From an uncultured Pelagibacteraceae bacterium (lineage in GTDB: Bacteria > Pseudomonadota > Alphaproteobacteria > Pelagibacterales > Pelagibacteraceae), in assembly GCA_902555275.1 (NCBI GenBank), contig CACDRY010000004.1:38578-102577 (forward strand): a stretch of 64,000 bases of DNA, written 5' to 3'. A program made the position numbers and the translations under genes. The notes under the pieces are model-generated. The model was not told the origin of the DNA, did no database searches, and was given only the letters and a program-made list of their open reading frames with translations. The number at the start of each line of letters is the position of its first letter. Positions within the stretch are counted from its first letter, which is position 1. This document shows, piece after piece, positions 18,994-27,426 of this stretch.

Positions 18994-19570
18994 CTTCTAA
19001 TGCATCTATAAGTTTATCTATATCTTTTTTATTTATTGAAGCAATTTTATAAATATACACACCATTTGTGAAATCTATAGATGATTGGTTTAACAAAACA
19101 CTATTTTTCAAAATAGGTAGGTTAATTGAAGATGTAATTTCTGCTGTGTTAAATAATCTTCCATCAGAGTAATTAAATGAGAAAATTTTATTTTTAGACC
19201 AAGGAAAAATTATCCCAATAAAATGGACTAACAAAATAACTCCGACCATAACAGTAACTAAATATAATCCATAAATTATTTTTATTTGACCAGCAATACC
19301 AATTGTTATCAGAGCAAAATACATAATTAATTCCAATGGGTTTTTGACTGGAGTTCTAAATCTTATAATTGATAAAGCACCAACCATTCCTAAAGATAAA
19401 GCAATGTTACCAGATATTACTTTTGTTATAATATAAGTTATTACAGGTAATAACATGAAAGAGATAGTATGATGATATGTTTGAACCCAATTTTGGCCTA
19501 CTATAGACATCACAATTCTTAAAGATAATCCACAAAGAATTATAATTATATTATCTTGTAAAACTTCCAT
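18950..19570 (-). CDS. DUF4956 inner-membrane protein
   Basis: The 206-residue protein has about four hydrophobic helices in residues 5-125, followed by a ~80-residue cytoplasmic domain. The hallmark of DUF4956, GALSIIRFRTPVKNPLEL, lies between helices (about residues 64-81). The family's function is unknown; members often sit beside VTC-domain and CotH genes, as here. It could be a membrane anchor or channel for the product of those partners (inferred). It overlaps the CotH-like gene by 44 bases. Confidence 0.85.
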   Translation of the reverse strand: MEVLQDNIIIILCGLSLRIVMSIVGQNWVQTYHHTISFMLLPVITYIITKVISGNIALSLGMVGALSIIRFRTPVKNPLELIMYFALITIGIAGQIKIIYGLYLVTVMVGVILLVHFIGIIFPWSKNKIFSFNYSDGRLFNTAEITSSINLPILKNSVLLNQSSIDFTNGVYIYKIASINKKDIDKLIDALEDEKKNIKSIVTDFN

Positions 19571-19621
19571 ATTTAATATTTTTTTAAAAGAACTAAGTAG
19601 CCAAAGAATTATTGAATTATT

Positions 19622-19993
19622 CTACATAGCTTTGGAAATATTTATTTGAGCAATTTGTAAATTTTTTCCAAATTTAATTTTTTGATCCTGAGTTAACTCT
19701 GAATAAACTTTGACTAAAAAATTATAGTTTACATTCATGTGTCCCTCTTTTGATTTGTCAAGATTTACTAAATATTCTGAAAAATCTTCAAAGAAATAGT
19801 TAATAGGAACTTTTAAATAATTAGAAAGTTGTAGTAATCTAATAGAACTTACGCCGTTAGTTCCTTTTTCATACTTTTGAATTTGTTGAAACGTTACGTT
19901 TATAGCTTTTGCTACTTTAGTTTGAGTTAAACCTAATGCTAATCTTCTTAGCTTGAGCTTATTGCCAAGATGTTTGTTAAAATTATCTTCCAT
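19622..19993 (-). CDS. XRE-family HTH transcriptional regulator
   Basis: The 123-residue protein has an N-terminal Cro/C1-type helix-turn-helix (about residues 11-66: KLRRLALGLTQTKVAKAINV, then VTFQQIQKYEKGTNGV) and a short helical C-terminus. This type, with IQKYEKG, is common in alphaproteobacteria as a DNA-binding repressor/activator. It lies 51 bases upstream of the DUF4956 gene on the same strand and may control that cassette. The target is inferred from position only. Confidence 0.85.
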   Translation of the reverse strand: MEDNFNKHLGNKLKLRRLALGLTQTKVAKAINVTFQQIQKYEKGTNGVSSIRLLQLSNYLKVPINYFFEDFSEYLVNLDKSKEGHMNVNYNFLVKVYSELTQDQKIKFGKNLQIAQINISKAM

Positions 19994-20139
19994 TCAAGAC
20001 CCCTCTTTAAATAAAATATTAATTAAGAGTTAATCTAAATAGAAAACTTTATGCAAGTAAAATAATTTTTAAAAAAAATGGTTTTTTTAAATTATTATAA
20101 ACCTGTCAAGTAACTTTTTATCTAAACTTTAGAATTATT

Positions 20140-20874
20140 TTAAAGAATTTGGCTCAAAAAAAGCTTAGTTCTGTCACTCTTTGGGTTGGCAAAGAATTCT
20201 TTTGTGTCAGCCTTTTCAATTATCATACCTTCATCCATAAAAATGACTTCATCAGCAACTTCTTTAGCAAATCCCATCTCATGTGTCACAACAATCATAG
20301 TCATTCCACCTTTTGCAAGATTTACCATTGCATCGAGTACTTCTTTAATCATCTCAGGATCTAAAGCTGATGTTGGTTCATCAAATAACATGATTTTTGG
20401 CTGCATACATAATGCTCTTGCTATCGCACAACGCTGTTGTTGTCCTCCAGAGAGTTGTCCAGGGAACTTATTGGCCTGATCATCTATTTGTACTTTTTTA
20501 AGTTGGTCTAATGCAAGTTCTTGTGCTTCTTTTTTTGGCATTTTTTTAACCCAAATAGGCGCAAGTGTACAATTATCTAATATTGAAAGATGTGGAAATA
20601 AATTAAATTGTTGGAAAACCATTCCAACTTCAGCTCTAATTTTTTCAATATCTTTTGTTTTTTCTGATAATTCATTTCCATCAACAATTATATCTCCTTC
20701 TTGGTGCTCTTCTAACCTATTAATACATCTAATTAGTGTTGATTTACCCGATCCTGATGGTCCACATACAACAATTTTTTTATTTGCCTCAACCTCAAGA
20801 TTTATATTTTTTAAAACTTGAAAATCACCGAACCACTTATTCATATTTTGAATTTTTATTATTGGATCAGACAT
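20140..20874 (-). CDS. aapP: General L-amino-acid ABC transporter ATPase
   Basis: The ATPase of a polar amino-acid importer. In 244 residues it shows Walker [10 protein letters not shown] (38-46), the Q loop [14 protein letters not shown], signature LSGGQQQR, Walker B IMLFDEP and switch [11 protein letters not shown]. This is the GlnQ/AapP pattern. It is the last gene of the aapJQMP run, 3 bases after aapM. Confidence 0.95.
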   Translation of the reverse strand: MSDPIIKIQNMNKWFGDFQVLKNINLEVEANKKIVVCGPSGSGKSTLIRCINRLEEHQEGDIIVDGNELSEKTKDIEKIRAEVGMVFQQFNLFPHLSILDNCTLAPIWVKKMPKKEAQELALDQLKKVQIDDQANKFPGQLSGGQQQRCAIARALCMQPKIMLFDEPTSALDPEMIKEVLDAMVNLAKGGMTMIVVTHEMGFAKEVADEVIFMDEGMIIEKADTKEFFANPKSDRTKLFLSQIL

Positions 20875-20877
20875 TTA

Positions 20878-22149
20878 TTATCTCTCGGTTTTATATTTTG
20901 CCTCTAAGTTATAACTATATTTACTCATTGCATAGCATATAATCCAGAATACTATTGATGCAAAAATATATCCCTCCATAGCAAAGCCTAGCCATTTTGG
21001 ATTTGTTTTTGCTAAAGCAAGCATACCTGCTAATTCAGCCAAACCTACTACAAAAATTAAAGGTGTATCTTTAACTAATGCTAAAAATGTATTTGCTATT
21101 CCAGGAATAACTAATTTTAGTGCTTGTGGTAAAATTACAAAAATATGCATTTTCCAATAACCCATGCCTAAAGATTTAGCAGCATCATATTGACCACGTG
21201 GAAGAGACTGCAATCCACCTCTTATTACCTCTGCACAATATGCAGCTTCAAATAGTGTGATTGCAATAATTACTCTTACCAATTTATCCATAAAAAAATC
21301 TTCAGGTAAAAACATTGGAAACATTACAGATGACATAAACAGTACAGTTATCAATGGTACACCTCTCCAAAATTCAATGTAACAAATAGAGATATATTTT
21401 ATTGCAGGAAGATTAGATCTTCTTCCCAATGCAAATATCATACCTAGTGGGAAACAGAAAATTAGACAGAAAAAAGAAACTATAAAAGTAAGTGACAGGC
21501 CACCCCATGCACCTGTTTCTACCCATTGTAAACCAAATGATCCACCAGATATTAAGTAGTAAATAACTAGATACGCAATTACTGGATAAATAATTACATA
21601 ATATAATGCTAAATATTTTTTTAAATTTTCCTTCATGAAATATCCAACAAATCCAAGTGCTATAACTAATATAAATGCAGTATTAATTCTCCAATGAAAT
21701 TCATTTGGATACATTCCATACATAAATCTTCTGAACCAAACTTTAATATATGTCCAGCAAGCCCCCGTACCTGTACAAGCATCTTTAGAATCGCCTGAAA
21801 TAGTAGCGTCAAAAATCATCCAACTTAAAGACTGAGGAAGAGCTTTTATAATTGAAAATAATATTAATAGAGTTAACAAAGCATTAAAATTATTTGTATT
21901 TATATTTTTATTTAATAAATCTAAAGTTTTATTTCCTGAATAATCAATTCTCATCATATTTAATCCGATTAATCCTATGATTAATGGAAACAAAATAGTT
22001 AAGGAGCTAGGTAGAAAAGATGTTAAATTTATTTTTAAAAAAGCATTTGACATGACATCAATTAAGCTTACTAAAACTAAAAAGGAACCAATAATAGAAT
22101 AGTTTTTAATGTTATCTCTGTTAGGTTTTAAAAAATTTATTTTTTGCAT
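20878..22149 (-). CDS. aapM: General L-amino-acid ABC transporter permease AapM
   Basis: An inner-membrane channel subunit of 423 residues. The C-terminal half carries the HisM-type permease domain, with the EAA loop in GQYDAAKSLGMGYWKMHIFVILPQALKLVIP. The N-terminal ~200 residues hold extra membrane helices and a loop with two cysteines (DACTGTGACW), as in AapM of other alphaproteobacteria. The start shares one base with the aapQ stop (TAATG). Confidence 0.93.
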   Translation of the reverse strand: MQKINFLKPNRDNIKNYSIIGSFLVLVSLIDVMSNAFLKINLTSFLPSSLTILFPLIIGLIGLNMMRIDYSGNKTLDLLNKNINTNNFNALLTLLILFSIIKALPQSLSWMIFDATISGDSKDACTGTGACWTYIKVWFRRFMYGMYPNEFHWRINTAFILVIALGFVGYFMKENLKKYLALYYVIIYPVIAYLVIYYLISGGSFGLQWVETGAWGGLSLTFIVSFFCLIFCFPLGMIFALGRRSNLPAIKYISICYIEFWRGVPLITVLFMSSVMFPMFLPEDFFMDKLVRVIIAITLFEAAYCAEVIRGGLQSLPRGQYDAAKSLGMGYWKMHIFVILPQALKLVIPGIANTFLALVKDTPLIFVVGLAELAGMLALAKTNPKWLGFAMEGYIFASIVFWIICYAMSKYSYNLEAKYKTER

Positions 22150-23300
22150 TACTTTTCTTTAATTTCAATTTTTTTATTATACCAATTCATTATTGCTGCA
22201 ATAGTTAGACTAATAGTTAAATATGTTAGCATTGTTATTGAAACAATTTCTATTGCCTTACCTGTCTGCATCAAAGCAGTGCCTGCAAATACAAGTACTA
22301 AATCAGGATAAGCAATAGCAGCTGCTAAAGATGAATTTTTAGTTAAATTTAAATATTGGTTTGTTGTCGGTGGTATAATAATTCTCAAAGCTTGAGGCAT
22401 AATAACTAATTTTAAAACTTGATTATGCGTCAAACCTACAGATGCTGCAGCCTCTTTTTGGCCTTTGCTAACTCCTTCTATACCGGCTCTCACACACTCT
22501 GCCACAAAGGTAGAAGTGTATAAAGATAGCGCTAGAACTAATGCTATTAATTCAGGTGGTAAACTTATTCCACCTTCATAAATATAAGAAATCTTTGATA
22601 ATTTTTTGAGCTCAGGTATTTCAAATTCTAAGGAAACTCCACCAAATAAGAATGATAAAATAGGCAATACAATTAATAGACCTATCGAATAAAGGAGCAC
22701 AGGAATTTGTTTACCTTGTATATCTCTTAATTTATTTGCATAATTTCTTAATAGGATAATCGCTATTATTGCTGCAAAACCACAATATAAAAATACATTC
22801 AAATTTTCCCACACCATTGCTGGTATGTAATAACCTTTCACAGTCATATAAGTTACTCCAAACCATGCATTAGCTTTCTCTGGCATAGGTAAAGCTCTAA
22901 GGGCTGCGTAATACCAAAAAAAGATTTGTAAAAGTAATGGAATATTTCTAAAAAACTCGACATACCATGCGGCTGTGTTTTTTATTAAGTAATTAGATGA
23001 TAATCTTGCTACACCAATAATTACACCTAGTATTGTACATAAAATTATACTTATAAAAGAAACTAACAAAGTATTTAAAAGTCCAACTAGAAAAGCACGG
23101 GCATATGAGTCTGATCCACTATATTCAATTAAAGAAAACTGTACATCAAATGAAGATTCTTGTGATAAAAATCCAAAGCCAAAATCAATACCTCTATTAT
23201 CCATATTGGTCTGAGCATTCAATGTTAAAAACCCAAAAATAAGAACAACAAATAGTATTGCTAAAATCTGAGGTATAAATCTTTTTATAATGTTGTTCAT
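22149..23300 (-). CDS. aapQ: General L-amino-acid ABC transporter permease AapQ
   Basis: The partner permease of AapM, 383 residues. Its EAA loop reads GQKEAAASVGLTHNQVLKLVIMPQALRIIIPP, and WYVEFFRNIPLLLQIFFWY is typical of the polar amino-acid group. It is split from aapJ by 64 bases holding an intrinsic-terminator hairpin, so it is probably made at a lower level than the binding protein. Confidence 0.94.
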   Translation of the reverse strand: MNNIIKRFIPQILAILFVVLIFGFLTLNAQTNMDNRGIDFGFGFLSQESSFDVQFSLIEYSGSDSYARAFLVGLLNTLLVSFISIILCTILGVIIGVARLSSNYLIKNTAAWYVEFFRNIPLLLQIFFWYYAALRALPMPEKANAWFGVTYMTVKGYYIPAMVWENLNVFLYCGFAAIIAIILLRNYANKLRDIQGKQIPVLLYSIGLLIVLPILSFLFGGVSLEFEIPELKKLSKISYIYEGGISLPPELIALVLALSLYTSTFVAECVRAGIEGVSKGQKEAAASVGLTHNQVLKLVIMPQALRIIIPPTTNQYLNLTKNSSLAAAIAYPDLVLVFAGTALMQTGKAIEIVSITMLTYLTISLTIAAIMNWYNKKIEIKEK

Positions 23301-23310
23301 CAGAATCTAT

Positions 23311-23346
23311 AATAAAAAAAAGGGCTAGATATTTCTAGCCCTTTTT
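23311..23346 (-). terminator. Hairpin attenuator between aapJ and aapQ
   Basis: A 9-bp perfect stem (AGGGCTAGA 23321-23329 with TCTAGCCCT 23334-23342) closes a 4-base loop. On the minus strand it is followed by a run of eight or more T. Its position just after the binding-protein gene parallels the hairpin after pstS. Confidence 0.88.
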
Positions 23347-23364
23347 ATGTAATTTAAATTAAAA

Positions 23365-24405
23365 TTATCTTGCTGGCGGTACGTATAATATTCCACCTTT
23401 TGTCCATAATTCATTTGGACCTCTATCAGGTAGAATTCCAGTGTCTGCTATATTTCTTTTGTAGCTTTCACCGTAGTTACCAACTTGTTTGATAATTCTT
23501 AAGTTCCAGTCGTTATCTAAACCAAAAGCTGCACCTAACTCACCTTCAGCACCCACTAATCTTTTGATTGCTGGATTGTTTGAAGTTTTCATCATATCAG
23601 CATTTGATGAGTTAACACCATATTCTTCTGCTTCGATCATAGTATTTAAAGACCATCTAACTATATCTTCCCAGACAGAATCACCTTGACGTACAACTGG
23701 TCCTAATGGTTCTTTTGAAATAGTTTCAGGTAATACTACATGGTCATCTGGAGCTGATAATTTAGTTCTTTGAGCAGCAAGACCTGATTTATCTGTAGTG
23801 TACGTATCACATCTACCTGCATCATAAGCAGCTACGACTTCATCAGCTTTTTCAAAAACTACTGGCTCGTATGAAATTCCTTTAGAATCAAAGAAGTCTC
23901 TCATGTTAAGCTCAGTTGTAGTTCCTAAGTTTGTACAAACTGAAGTTCCATTTTTAAATTCACCCGTAGATGATATTCCTGAACCTTTTCTTACCATGAA
24001 ACCTTGCCCATCATAAAAGTTAACACCAACAAATGTTAAACCAATGTCAGCATCTCTAGATAGTGTCCAAGTTGTGTTTCTTGATAGAATGTCAATTTCA
24101 CCTGAAGTAAGTGCAGTAAATCTCTCTTTTGCACTTAAAGGAGTAAACTTAACTTTAGTTGCATCTCCTAATGTAGCAGCTGCAACAGCTCTACATACAT
24201 CAACATCTATTCCTGTCCAATTTCCAGACTCATCTGCATTTGAAAATCCAGGTAGACCCTGAGAAACACCACATCTTACAAAACCTCTTTTTTTAGTGTT
24301 CTCAAGAGTTTTTGATTTCTTAGCTGCCATTGTTTCTGTTGAAAATGCAAATAGCACAGCGAACATAGCAACTAAAGAAGTCAATTGTTTTATTATTTTA
24401 AACAT
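23365..24405 (-). CDS. aapJ: Periplasmic general L-amino-acid-binding protein
   Basis: The solute-binding protein of the Aap transporter, 346 residues. A signal peptide (about residues 1-27, ending TETMAA) precedes a family 3 binding-protein fold: RGFVRCGVSQGLPGFS, GIDVDVCRAVAAATLGD and DILSRNTTWTLSRD are typical AapJ blocks. GAGGAAA lies just ahead of the ATG as ribosome-binding site. SAR11 cells are known to make such binding proteins in great amount. It heads aapJQMP. Confidence 0.95.
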   Translation of the reverse strand: MFKIIKQLTSLVAMFAVLFAFSTETMAAKKSKTLENTKKRGFVRCGVSQGLPGFSNADESGNWTGIDVDVCRAVAAATLGDATKVKFTPLSAKERFTALTSGEIDILSRNTTWTLSRDADIGLTFVGVNFYDGQGFMVRKGSGISSTGEFKNGTSVCTNLGTTTELNMRDFFDSKGISYEPVVFEKADEVVAAYDAGRCDTYTTDKSGLAAQRTKLSAPDDHVVLPETISKEPLGPVVRQGDSVWEDIVRWSLNTMIEAEEYGVNSSNADMMKTSNNPAIKRLVGAEGELGAAFGLDNDWNLRIIKQVGNYGESYKRNIADTGILPDRGPNELWTKGGILYVPPAR

Positions 24406-24426
24406 TATTTTCCTCTTTTTTTATTT

Positions 24427-24463
24427 ATTTGTTAACAAATTATTCAAAAAGTAATTTTTGAAT
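24427..24463. promoter_or_regulatory. Two adjacent dyads upstream of aapJ
   Basis: ATTTGTTAACAAAT (24427-24440) is a perfect 14-bp palindrome. ATTCAAAAA (24442-24450) and TTTTTGAAT (24455-24463) form a 9-bp inverted repeat with a GTAA loop. Both lie 22-58 bases before the aapJ ATG, where a regulator could bind or the leader could fold. No regulator is identified. Confidence 0.45.
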
Positions 24464-24534
24464 TCATTAGTAAAGCAGAAAGTAATTCAACCATCAATGG
24501 TAAAATAACCTCATCAATACTAATAAATTAAAGA

Positions 24535-24611
24535 TGGCGCGCCCTGGAGGATTCGAACCTCCGACCCTCGGTTTAGAAAACCGATGCTCTATCCAGCTGA
24601 GCTAAGGGCGC
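24535..24611 (-). tRNA. tRNA-Arg (anticodon TCT)
   Basis: On the minus strand, acceptor arms GCGCCCT and AGGGCGC pair fully. The loop TTCTAAA gives anticodon TCT (24575-24577), reading AGA codons, the favoured arginine codon in this AT-rich DNA. CCA is encoded (24535-24537). Confidence 0.97.
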
Positions 24612-24635
24612 AAAAAACAATCTTATAATACTTAT

Positions 24636-26045
24636 TTAATTTTTGAAAAGAAATTTTTTAAATAATATTAATATGGTTAATAGCTCTACTCGACCTATAA
24701 TCATGAAAATTATCAAATAAATCTTAGTAAAAAAAGAAAGATTATAAAATTCAAAATTTGAAAGATCAAACATACTTGAGTTAACTGTATTCATAATTGT
24801 TAGTATTGAGAGCTTAAAAGAATTTTCAAATTGAATATCTGAAAGCGTTAAAAGAAGAGTTAATAAAGATAATGAAATAACAAAAATAATTATTGAAAAA
24901 AAATATTTGTTAATATCTAATTTATCTGTACTTTCATTAGTCAAAGTAACTTTATTAGAATAAATTTGGTTTGGTTTTATATGAGACAGTAAATTATTTA
25001 AAGAAAATTTTAACAAACTTAAGATCTTTATAACCCTTATACCTGAACTAGTTGAAAAAAAGGATCCTCCAATAACTACCATAATGAAAAAAATAAATAC
25101 TAAATTATCTGGTGTATCTATAAATGAAATACCAATATTTGAAACACTACTTGATATAGCAACTAAAATTAATGGAAAATTGTTACTTGAATTAAAAAAA
25201 ACAAATGAAAAAGAAATTATAGCTAATAAATAAATTAAAAGGTTTAAATCCTCACTTAAAAAATTTATTTTTTTTTTGTTAAAAAAAATAAGATTATATA
25301 CCAAAAACAAACTAAAAAATGACAACATCATAGTAAATGATAAAATAATTTTACTTACATCACTTTCAAATAAATAATCAAGGCTATTAATAGGTAAAAA
25401 ACCGCCAGATGATATAATTGATAAAGCTAAATTAAATGCATCAAAAGTCCTTAAATTTATTATCTTAAATAAAATAAATATAAATAAAGTTAACGAAGAA
25501 TATATTATAACAATTTTTAGAGATTGTTTAATAATCTCATTATTGTTGAATGATAAGTATTCAGTGAAAGATTGTTTTAAGTTTTTATCAAAAATATCAA
25601 TCAATAAGAGAATTGAAAATAAAAAATAAATTCCCCCAATCCATTGAGAGGTGGATCTCCATAAAATTAAGCTTTCATCTAATTGTTTAATATTTTCAAA
25701 AATTGTAAAACCAGTTGATGTAAAACCAGATATCGCCTCAAAATATGCATTTAAAAATGAAATATTTTGAATACCAAAATAATATGGAATTGATATTATT
25801 AATGGAAATAAAAGATATCCCAACAATACAGTAATTATTTTTTCGTAAAGGGTAATTTTTTTGGAGTTTTTTTTGTTATAAAATAATAACAGTCCACCAA
25901 CAAAAAAACACAGTACAAATGTATAAATATAATTTTCTATATTAAAAAAAATATCAAAATAATTTGAATAAATAATATTAAAAAAAGAAAAAATACTTAT
26001 CAAAAATAAAAAAGAACTAAAATAAAGAGTGCTAAATTTTGTCAT
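24636..26045 (-). CDS. trkH: Potassium uptake channel TrkH
   Basis: TrkH forms the K+-conducting membrane subunit that works with TrkA. The 469-residue, highly hydrophobic protein has the four P-loop filter regions of the SKT superfamily; visible filter segments include SGFTSTGFTIF, ISSGGFLPI and GGSFFSTSSGIRVIK. The C-terminus is hydrophobic. It lies 7 bases after trkA, so both subunits are probably co-transcribed with ntrYX. Confidence 0.93.
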   Translation of the reverse strand: MTKFSTLYFSSFLFLISIFSFFNIIYSNYFDIFFNIENYIYTFVLCFFVGGLLLFYNKKNSKKITLYEKIITVLLGYLLFPLIISIPYYFGIQNISFLNAYFEAISGFTSTGFTIFENIKQLDESLILWRSTSQWIGGIYFLFSILLLIDIFDKNLKQSFTEYLSFNNNEIIKQSLKIVIIYSSLTLFIFILFKIINLRTFDAFNLALSIISSGGFLPINSLDYLFESDVSKIILSFTMMLSFFSLFLVYNLIFFNKKKINFLSEDLNLLIYLLAIISFSFVFFNSSNNFPLILVAISSSVSNIGISFIDTPDNLVFIFFIMVVIGGSFFSTSSGIRVIKILSLLKFSLNNLLSHIKPNQIYSNKVTLTNESTDKLDINKYFFSIIIFVISLSLLTLLLTLSDIQFENSFKLSILTIMNTVNSSMFDLSNFEFYNLSFFTKIYLIIFMIIGRVELLTILILFKKFLFKN

Positions 26046-26052
26046 ATTAAAA

Positions 26053-27426
26053 TTAGACTGAACTAATTCTAAACATGTTTTCTACAATAGGTAATTGGTC
26101 TCTTTTAGATAAAAGAACAACCGTATCATCTTTTTGAAAAGCGTAACTTGAGCTTGGAATAATTACATTTTCATCTCTTAATATAGCTCCAATTCTAATT
26201 TCATCAGGTAGATTTGAATCTTTCAATTGCTTATTAATTAATTCTGAAGTTTCAATAATATCTGCCTCGATAACTTCATATTCACCATTTAAGATTGTAT
26301 ATGCATTTTCAATTGTACCCTTATGAACATGTTTCAAAATACTTGAAACTGTACTCATTCTTGGATCAATTAAATCATCAATTTTTAAAGAAGATTGCAA
26401 CAATGAATAATTAGGTTTGTTGATCAATGCCATAGTTCTTTTATCTTTTGAAAATTTTTCAACTATTACACTTACCATTAAGTTGTCTTCATCGTCATTG
26501 GTTAAAGCTAAAACTGTTTCAACCTCATCAATGTTAGCCTCACTTAAAACATCTTCGTCTAAACCATTTCCATTAATCACAATAGTATCATTAAGTTCAT
26601 TGGCTATATATTCTGCTCGAGACTTATCTTTTTCAATTATCTTCACTCTCGCTGAGTCGAATGATTGTTCAATATTTTTAGCAAGATTTAAACCAATATT
26701 TCCACCGCCAATAATTAGCATTTTATTTGAAATTTTTTCGTTATGTCCAAATACAGTCAAAGTTTCTTGCATTTGACTACTATTTACAACCACATAAGCT
26801 TTATCATTAAGTTGGAGTTGATCTGTTTTTTTCATCACAACAAATTTTTCATTTCTAATAACACCAAGAATATATGCATTTAATTTTGGAAATTTTTTTG
26901 TGAGTTCATTTAAATTAATTCCTTGGATTGAACATTTATCATCTATCAAAATTTCTAATAATCTTATTTTATTTTCTGCAAAAGGCACGTTGTCTAAAGC
27001 ACCAGGCGCCTCTAATTTTCGCTGAATAGATTTTGCAATTTCAATTTCTGGGGAGATAATATTATCAATTGGTAAATTTTCTCTGTTAAATAATCCTGAA
27101 TATTTTGGATCAAGATATTCTTGAAATCTTATTCGAGCAATTTTTTTTGGAACCTTAAATAAAGAAAAAGCTATTTGGCATATCAACATATTTATTTCAT
27201 CATTTCTAGTTACAGCAATGATCATGTCGGCATCCTTTGTGTTTGCTTTTTCTAATATTGATGGGGATGTTGCTTTACCAACAATTGCTTTAACATCCAA
27301 TGTTTCGTTTATTTTTTGAATATCGTCACTAGATTGATCAATCATTGTAATTGAGTGATTTTGCTCAATTAACATTTTTGCTATCGTAGATCCTACTCTA
27401 CCTGCCCCACAAATAATAATATTCAT
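26053..27426 (-). CDS. trkA: Trk system NAD-binding regulatory protein TrkA
   Basis: TrkA is the cytoplasmic gating subunit of TrkH. The 457 residues hold two tandem RCK units: NAD-binding folds start at MNIIICGAGRVGSTIAKML and at MLIIGGGNIGLNLAKNIE (about residue 233), each followed by a TrkA-C domain. The start shares one base with the ntrX stop (TAATG), and ntrX-trkA adjacency is conserved in alphaproteobacteria. Confidence 0.96.
   Translation of the reverse strand: MNIIICGAGRVGSTIAKMLIEQNHSITMIDQSSDDIQKINETLDVKAIVGKATSPSILEKANTKDADMIIAVTRNDEINMLICQIAFSLFKVPKKIARIRFQEYLDPKYSGLFNRENLPIDNIISPEIEIAKSIQRKLEAPGALDNVPFAENKIRLLEILIDDKCSIQGINLNELTKKFPKLNAYILGVIRNEKFVVMKKTDQLQLNDKAYVVVNSSQMQETLTVFGHNEKISNKMLIIGGGNIGLNLAKNIEQSFDSARVKIIEKDKSRAEYIANELNDTIVINGNGLDEDVLSEANIDEVETVLALTNDDEDNLMVSVIVEKFSKDKRTMALINKPNYSLLQSSLKIDDLIDPRMSTVSSILKHVHKGTIENAYTILNGEYEVIEADIIETSELINKQLKDSNLPDEIRIGAILRDENVIIPSSSYAFQKDDTVVLLSKRDQLPIVENMFRISSV

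Noticed and set aside
15850..20000. Integrated island using tRNA-Asn or tRNA-Cys as attachment site
   Set aside because: No integrase and no repeat of either tRNA 3' end was seen near the other end of the DUF4956/CotH/VTC cassette. Proximity alone is not enough.
20040..20110. TTGACA and TATAAT on the minus strand upstream of the XRE gene
   Set aside because: They are only 4 bases apart, so they cannot be a -35/-10 pair. The A/T inverted repeat nearby may be a weak terminator of aapP but lacks a GC stem.
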